Shown here: piece after piece, positions 59,772-64,000 of the stretch | How positions within the stretch are numbered: position 1 is the first letter of the stretch | Layout of the letters: each line of letters opens with the position of its first letter | Origin: Datura wrightii | Taxonomy: Eukaryota > Streptophyta > Magnoliopsida > Solanales > Solanaceae | Length of the DNA stretch: 64,000 nt | Direction: 5' to 3' | Assembly: GCA_035772735.1 (NCBI GenBank) | Contig: JASDFA010000018.1 | Location: forward strand, 55,024,001 to 55,088,000 | Translations under genes and position numbers: made by a program | Notes under the pieces: model-generated | The model's database searches: none | Told to the model about the DNA's origin: nothing | What the model saw: only the letters and a program-made list of their open reading frames with translations

Positions 59772-60600
59772 TGTTATACCCCGTAGAATTTCCAGCACCT
59801 AGATGACCTATTCGCACGTTGGTTAAGCGTATTTGAAGGCCATACGTGCTAAAGGAAGGCCCGGGGAAAGATCGGACGAGAAACCTGTCGAACCATCACG
59901 GAAGGAGCCGAGGCAGAGCCCATCCGCGATGGCAGCGTGTCACGGAGGTGAAGCCTCCGCGTTGGCTCCGTGACACGTTGGCCTTGTCCAGGCCCAAGTA
60001 TATAAAGCCCCACTTCGGTTTTAATTCATTTAAACTTATAAATTACCAGTGAAACAGAGAGGAGAAACTAGAGGAGAGGAAAGAACAAAGGGGGTAATAT
60101 AATTTCATCCGATTACGCTGCCCAATGTTGTCGAAACTCAAATTAACCTCAGATACTGAGGTATTTAGCAGCAGAGAGCATTCCTACGGATTTAGTTTCG
60201 TGAAATACGGCTGACGAATCATCGAGCTACCGAGCCAAGGTAAGTAGAATTGCTCCAAACTAGTGTCTATGTGTTCCTAGCTGTGAAGTGAATATTTCTC
60301 CCTTCTGGACCTCTGAAAAATAGCGAGTTTTCGACCATCTTTTGATAGGCCTAAGTTTAGGCTATAATTATATCGAAAGTGATGTCGTTCTTCGGAACAA
60401 AGTCGTATTTAGTACTGATTGACATATATATGAATGCAGTTGGGAGGAATAGCTGAAAAACTGGCCAAGCTACGCCAGTTAGTCGGAAAATCAGAAGCAA
60501 AGGTATGTAAAGCTAGTTTCCTCGGCAAGTTAGTAACCTCGGTATAGTAAGGTAATTTAAAGGCCAGTAGAATGTTCAGAAGTCATGTGTTATGTTTATA
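59772..60600 (+). repeat. Truncated 5' LTR of T1
   Basis: Related to the first 800 bp of the solo LTR at 47,205 (shared TACGCT..CGAAAC, 'tagtttcgtgaaat', 'tatgtgttcctag', 'tcccttctgga'). It carries a palindromic pair absent from the solo copy: CGTGTCACGGAG (59,936-59,947) and CTCCGTGACACG (59,966-59,977). Confidence 0.75.
59999..60007 (+). promoter_or_regulatory. TATA box of the T1 LTR
   Basis: TATATAAAG, 22 bases downstream of the CTCCGTGACACG word. Confidence 0.6.
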
Positions 60601-60605
60601 GGGCA

Positions 60606-63600
60606 TCTGCAGGGTCACGAGCCACAACATCCTCGGCAGGGCGCAGGCTCTCAGTTTCAGCAGGCAGGGGTCGGGGCAGATCAGAGGCCTCCAGTACAGG
60701 TGCGGGTCCAAGCCGCACATATGCTTTACCAGGGAGGCAAGATTCAGAAGCGTCACCTGATGTTGTGACAGGTATGCCAACTATTTGCTCACACCCTGCT
60801 TATGTATTGATTGATCCAGGGTCCACTTTGTCCTACATTACTCCATTTGTGGCATGAAAGTTCAATATTGCACCAGAATTATTACAGTAGCCCTTTTCGG
60901 TATCCACACCCGTCGGTGACTCGATCGTGGCTAGCCGAATTTACCGGGGGTGTACGGTAGAGGTTGCTGATCGTCAGACCGCAGTATATCTGGTCGAGCT
61001 AGAAATGATAGACTTCGATGCCATAATGGGTATGGATTGGTTAGTGCCGTGCTTTGCCAATGTTGAATGTTGGACCAAGACGGTCCGATTCCACTTTCCA
61101 GGAGAAGCAGTGCGGGAGTGGAAGGGCAGCACCGCTACGCCAAAAGGTAGGTTTATTTCCTACCTTCAGGCGAGGAAATTGATATCTAAGGGATGTATTT
61201 ACCATCTGGCCAGAGTTCAGGATGTCCAAGTAGAATCTCCGACACTCCAGTCTGTTCCGGTAGTGAATGAATTCCCTGATGTGTTTCCGGATGAGTTACC
61301 TGGTATTCACCCAAAAAGGGAAATAGACTTTGCTATTGATTTATTACTAGGCACCCAGCCGATATCGATTCCTCCTTATCGCATAGCTCCTGCGGAACTC
61401 AGAGAATTAAAGGAGCAGCTGAGAGATTTATTGGATAAAGGTTTTATCAGGCCGAGTACTTCACCATGGGGTGTGCCAGTTTTATTTGTGAGGAAGAAAG
61501 ATGGCTCACTCCGAATGTGCATAGATTATCGGCAGTTAAACAAAGTTACAGTAAAGAACAAGTACCCGCTTCCCAGAATTGATGACTTGTTTGACCAGTT
61601 GCAGGGGGCCAGATGTTTTTCTAAGATAGATTTGAGGTCCGGATATCACCAGGTCCAGGTTCGTGAAAAGGACATTCCAAAGACTGCTTTCAGGACCAGG
61701 TATGGTCACTTTGAATTTCTGGTCATGTCTTTTGGGCTGACGAATGCTCCCGCAGTCTTTATGGATCTGATGAACAGCATATTCAGACCGTATTTGGATC
61801 TGTTCGTGATAGTATTTATCGATGATATCCTAGTATATTCTCGTTCAGAGACAGATCACCAGAACCATTTACGAACAGTACTCCAGATCCTTAGAGACCG
61901 TCAGCTGTACGCCAAGTTTTCTAAGTGTGAGTTCTGGCTGAACTCAGTTGCCTTTTTGGGGCATATCGTGTCGGATGCTGGTATACAGGTAGACACACAG
62001 AAAATAGAAGCAGTTAAATCATGGCCTAGGCCTACCACTCCAACTGAAGTATGTAGCTTTTTGGGGTTGGCAGGATATTACAGGAGGTTCGTTGAAGGGT
62101 TCTCGACCATTGCGGAACCTCTGACCAAACTGACACAGAAAGCAGTAAAGTTTCAGTGGACAGAGGCATGCGAGCAGAGCTTCCAGGAACTGAAAGACAG
62201 ATTAACCTCTGCCCCAGTGTTAGCATTGCCGGAAGGTACAGAAGGTTATTCGGTGTATTGCGACGCATCAGGCGTCGGGTTAGGTTGTGTGTTGATGCAG
62301 CATGGTAAAGTGATTGCATACGCTTACAGACAGCTGAGGAAACACGAAAAGGATTACCCTACCCACGACCTGGAATTAGCCGCAGTGATCCACGCCTTGA
62401 AGATGTGGAGGCATTACCTGTATGGCGTCCATGTTGATATTTTTACAGATCACAAGAGCCTACAGTATATATTCACTCAGAGGGAACTGAACCTGCGGCA
62501 ACGTCGCTAGTTGGAGTTGTTAAAAGATTATGATGTGAACATTCTGTATCACCCGGGAAAAGCTAATGTAGTGGCAGATGCCCTGAGCCGTAAGTCAATG
62601 GGGAGTTTGGCATATTTGCGACCTGAGAAGCAGGAGTTAGGCAAGGAAATTCACCAGCTAGCTGGTTTAGCCGTTCGAGTAATGGAAACAGAAAATAATA
62701 GAGCGGTAATTCAGAATTCTGCTGTGTCATCATTAGTTACAGAGGTAAAAGAACAACACTACGAGGACCCTGACTTAGTCCAGCTCAGAGATAGAGTTCA
62801 GGAAGGTAAGGAGTCAGATTTCCAAATAACTGAGGATGATGTGCTACGCTGTAAGGGCCGCCTTTGTGTCCCGAATGTTTCAAGGCTTCACCAGCAGATT
62901 ATGCATGAGGTACATTACGCTCGCTATTCCCTCCATCCAGGAGCAACGAAAATGTACCACGACATCAGAGACATCTACTGGTGGCCAGGTATGAAAGCTG
63001 AAATAGCTGAATTTGTATCTAGATGTCCTAACTGTCAGCAGGTGAAAGCGGAGCACCAGAAACCGGGCGGTTTGACGCAAGATATAACGGTGCCTACGTG
63101 GAAATGGGAAACGATAAATATGGATTTTGTAGCAGGGTTACCCCGTACCAGATGCAGAAATGATTCCATTTGGGTAATAGTTGACAGGCTGACAAAATCA
63201 GCTCATTTCCTGCCAGTGAAGGCTACCTTCTCGGCTGAGGATTATGCCGAATTATATATCAGAGAAATAGTTAGATTACATAGAGTGCCGATATCCATCA
63301 TTTCAGATAGGGGAGCACAGTTTACAGCTAGATTCTGGAAGTCGTTCCAGAGGGGTTTGGGAACGCAGATTAATTTGAGCACATCATTCCACCCTCAGAC
63401 AGATGGGCAGGCTGAGCGGACTATTCAAACGCTCGAAGATATGCTACGAGCGTGTGCACTAGATTTTGGGGGTAGCTGGGATGAGCATCTTTCGTTGATT
63501 GAATTTGCTTATAATAACAGTTATCATTCAGCTATCCAGATGGCGCCCTTTGAAGCATTATATGGGCGAAAATGTAGATCGCCGGTGGGCTGGTTTGAAG

Positions 63601-64000
63601 TGGGGGAATCAGCATTGATTGGGCCAGACATCATTCAACAGTCAGAGGAAAAGGTAAAGCTTATCAGAGAACGCCTGCTGACTGCTCAGAGCCGCTAGAA
63701 GTCTTATGCAGATATGCGGCGCAGAAATTTAGAATTTGCGGTAAATGACTGGGTATATCTGAAAGTGTCTCCGATGAAAGGGGTGATGAGATTTGGCAAG
63801 AAAGGCAAGCTTAGCCCGAGATTCATTGGTCCATATCAGATTCGGCGAAGGATAGGCCGAGTTGCATACGAATTGAACTTGCCTCCGGAGTTAGCATCTG
63901 TTTGCCCAGTATTCCATGTATCTATGTTGAGGAAGTTCGTAGGAGACCCTTCCACAGTTGTTCCAGTTCAGGATGTCCAGGTCACAGAAGAGTTGGCATA
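60606..64000 (+). pseudogene. Pol of T1: protease, reverse transcriptase, RNase H, integrase (four stops)
   Basis: A single frame interrupted by TGA 60,855-60,857, TAG 60,888-60,890, TAG 62,508-62,510 and TAG 63,696-63,698. Protease YVLIDPGSTLSYI (60,810). Reverse transcriptase in the 527-residue open part from 60,927: MCIDYRQLNKV, RSGYHQV, MSFGLTNAP, FIDDILVYS with both Asp (residues 299-300). RNase H: YCDAS, DLELAAV, TDHKSLQYI. Integrase in the 395-residue part from 62,511: zinc site with CPNCQ, then catalytic D205, D266 and E302 (DD35E spacing). The terminal stretch YLKVSPMKGVMRFG leads toward a chromodomain. At the third and fourth stops, relatives have Trp and Gln codons. Domains are otherwise well preserved. 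Confidence 0.9.

Larger units (their letters stand above)
59772..64000 (+). mobile_element. Tekay-like retrotransposon T1 (5' deletion; runs off right edge)
   Basis: The LTR start TGTTATACCCCGTAGAA at 59,772 matches the solo LTR at 47,205. The LTR sequence runs only to about 60,600 and then joins the end of gag directly, so the LTR 3' half, primer site and most of gag are deleted. Protease, reverse transcriptase, RNase H and integrase follow in one frame with four nonsense codons. The chromodomain and 3' LTR would lie beyond 64,000. Confidence 0.85.

Overview
This is plant nuclear DNA, almost certainly a eudicot. It is AT-rich, about nine tenths of it is nested LTR retrotransposons and small DNA transposons, and it holds one spliced host gene. 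The retroelement mix (Athila-like Ty3/gypsy elements with a tRNA-Asp-type primer site, Tekay-like Ty3/gypsy elements with an initiator-Met-type primer site, and an accessory ORF of the 'putative plant transposon protein' type) recalls Solanaceae, but that placement is an inference from memory.

Layout. 1-13,979: two Athila-like elements on the minus strand, A (1-6,926, running off the left edge) inserted into the pol gene of B (6,927-13,979). B also carries a solo LTR, D (10,202-11,747, 5-bp target duplication ATAAC). 13,980-23,668: Tekay-like debris: a plus-strand LTR fragment with a 29-bp minisatellite, a minus-strand element E3 (15,716-20,482) and a plus-strand pol pseudogene E2. 23,669-32,465: Athila-like element C on the minus strand. 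32,466-36,785: a Tekay-like LTR, then an LTR and gag-like scrap of another gypsy element. 36,786-40,531: an internally deleted Copia element with 233-bp LTRs and target duplication AACAA. 41,547-44,833: the host gene, minus strand, five exons, 566 residues, a Ser/Pro/Arg-rich BPP-type (putative microtubule-associated) protein. 46,070-53,005: MITEs, a 2,540-bp solo Tekay-like LTR (target duplication TCATA), a CT-rich tract, and remnants of another Tekay-like LTR and of a Copia element. 53,775-56,673: a young gag/protease-only Copia derivative (target duplication TAACT). 57,074-59,250: a MITE containing a 1,409-bp Mutator-like element with perfect 9-bp target duplication. 59,772-64,000: a Tekay-like element with nearly full pol, running off the right edge.

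How parts work together. Elements A and C share an unusual plan: gag, protease, a conserved noncoding box, a palindrome-rich spacer and a long accessory ORF, with no reverse transcriptase or integrase in the window. Element B has the same primer site and LTR ends like those of C, but does carry reverse transcriptase, so B-type enzymes could have mobilised C-type elements. The LTRs of A, B, C, the Tekay-like elements and possibly D carry arrays of short odd-length palindromes upstream of the TATA box where one is visible. The same words recur in the internal spacers of A and C and are shared across lineages. I consider this the most interesting signal. All retroelement genes here are broken or incomplete; many of the stops fit C-to-T decay of methylated DNA.
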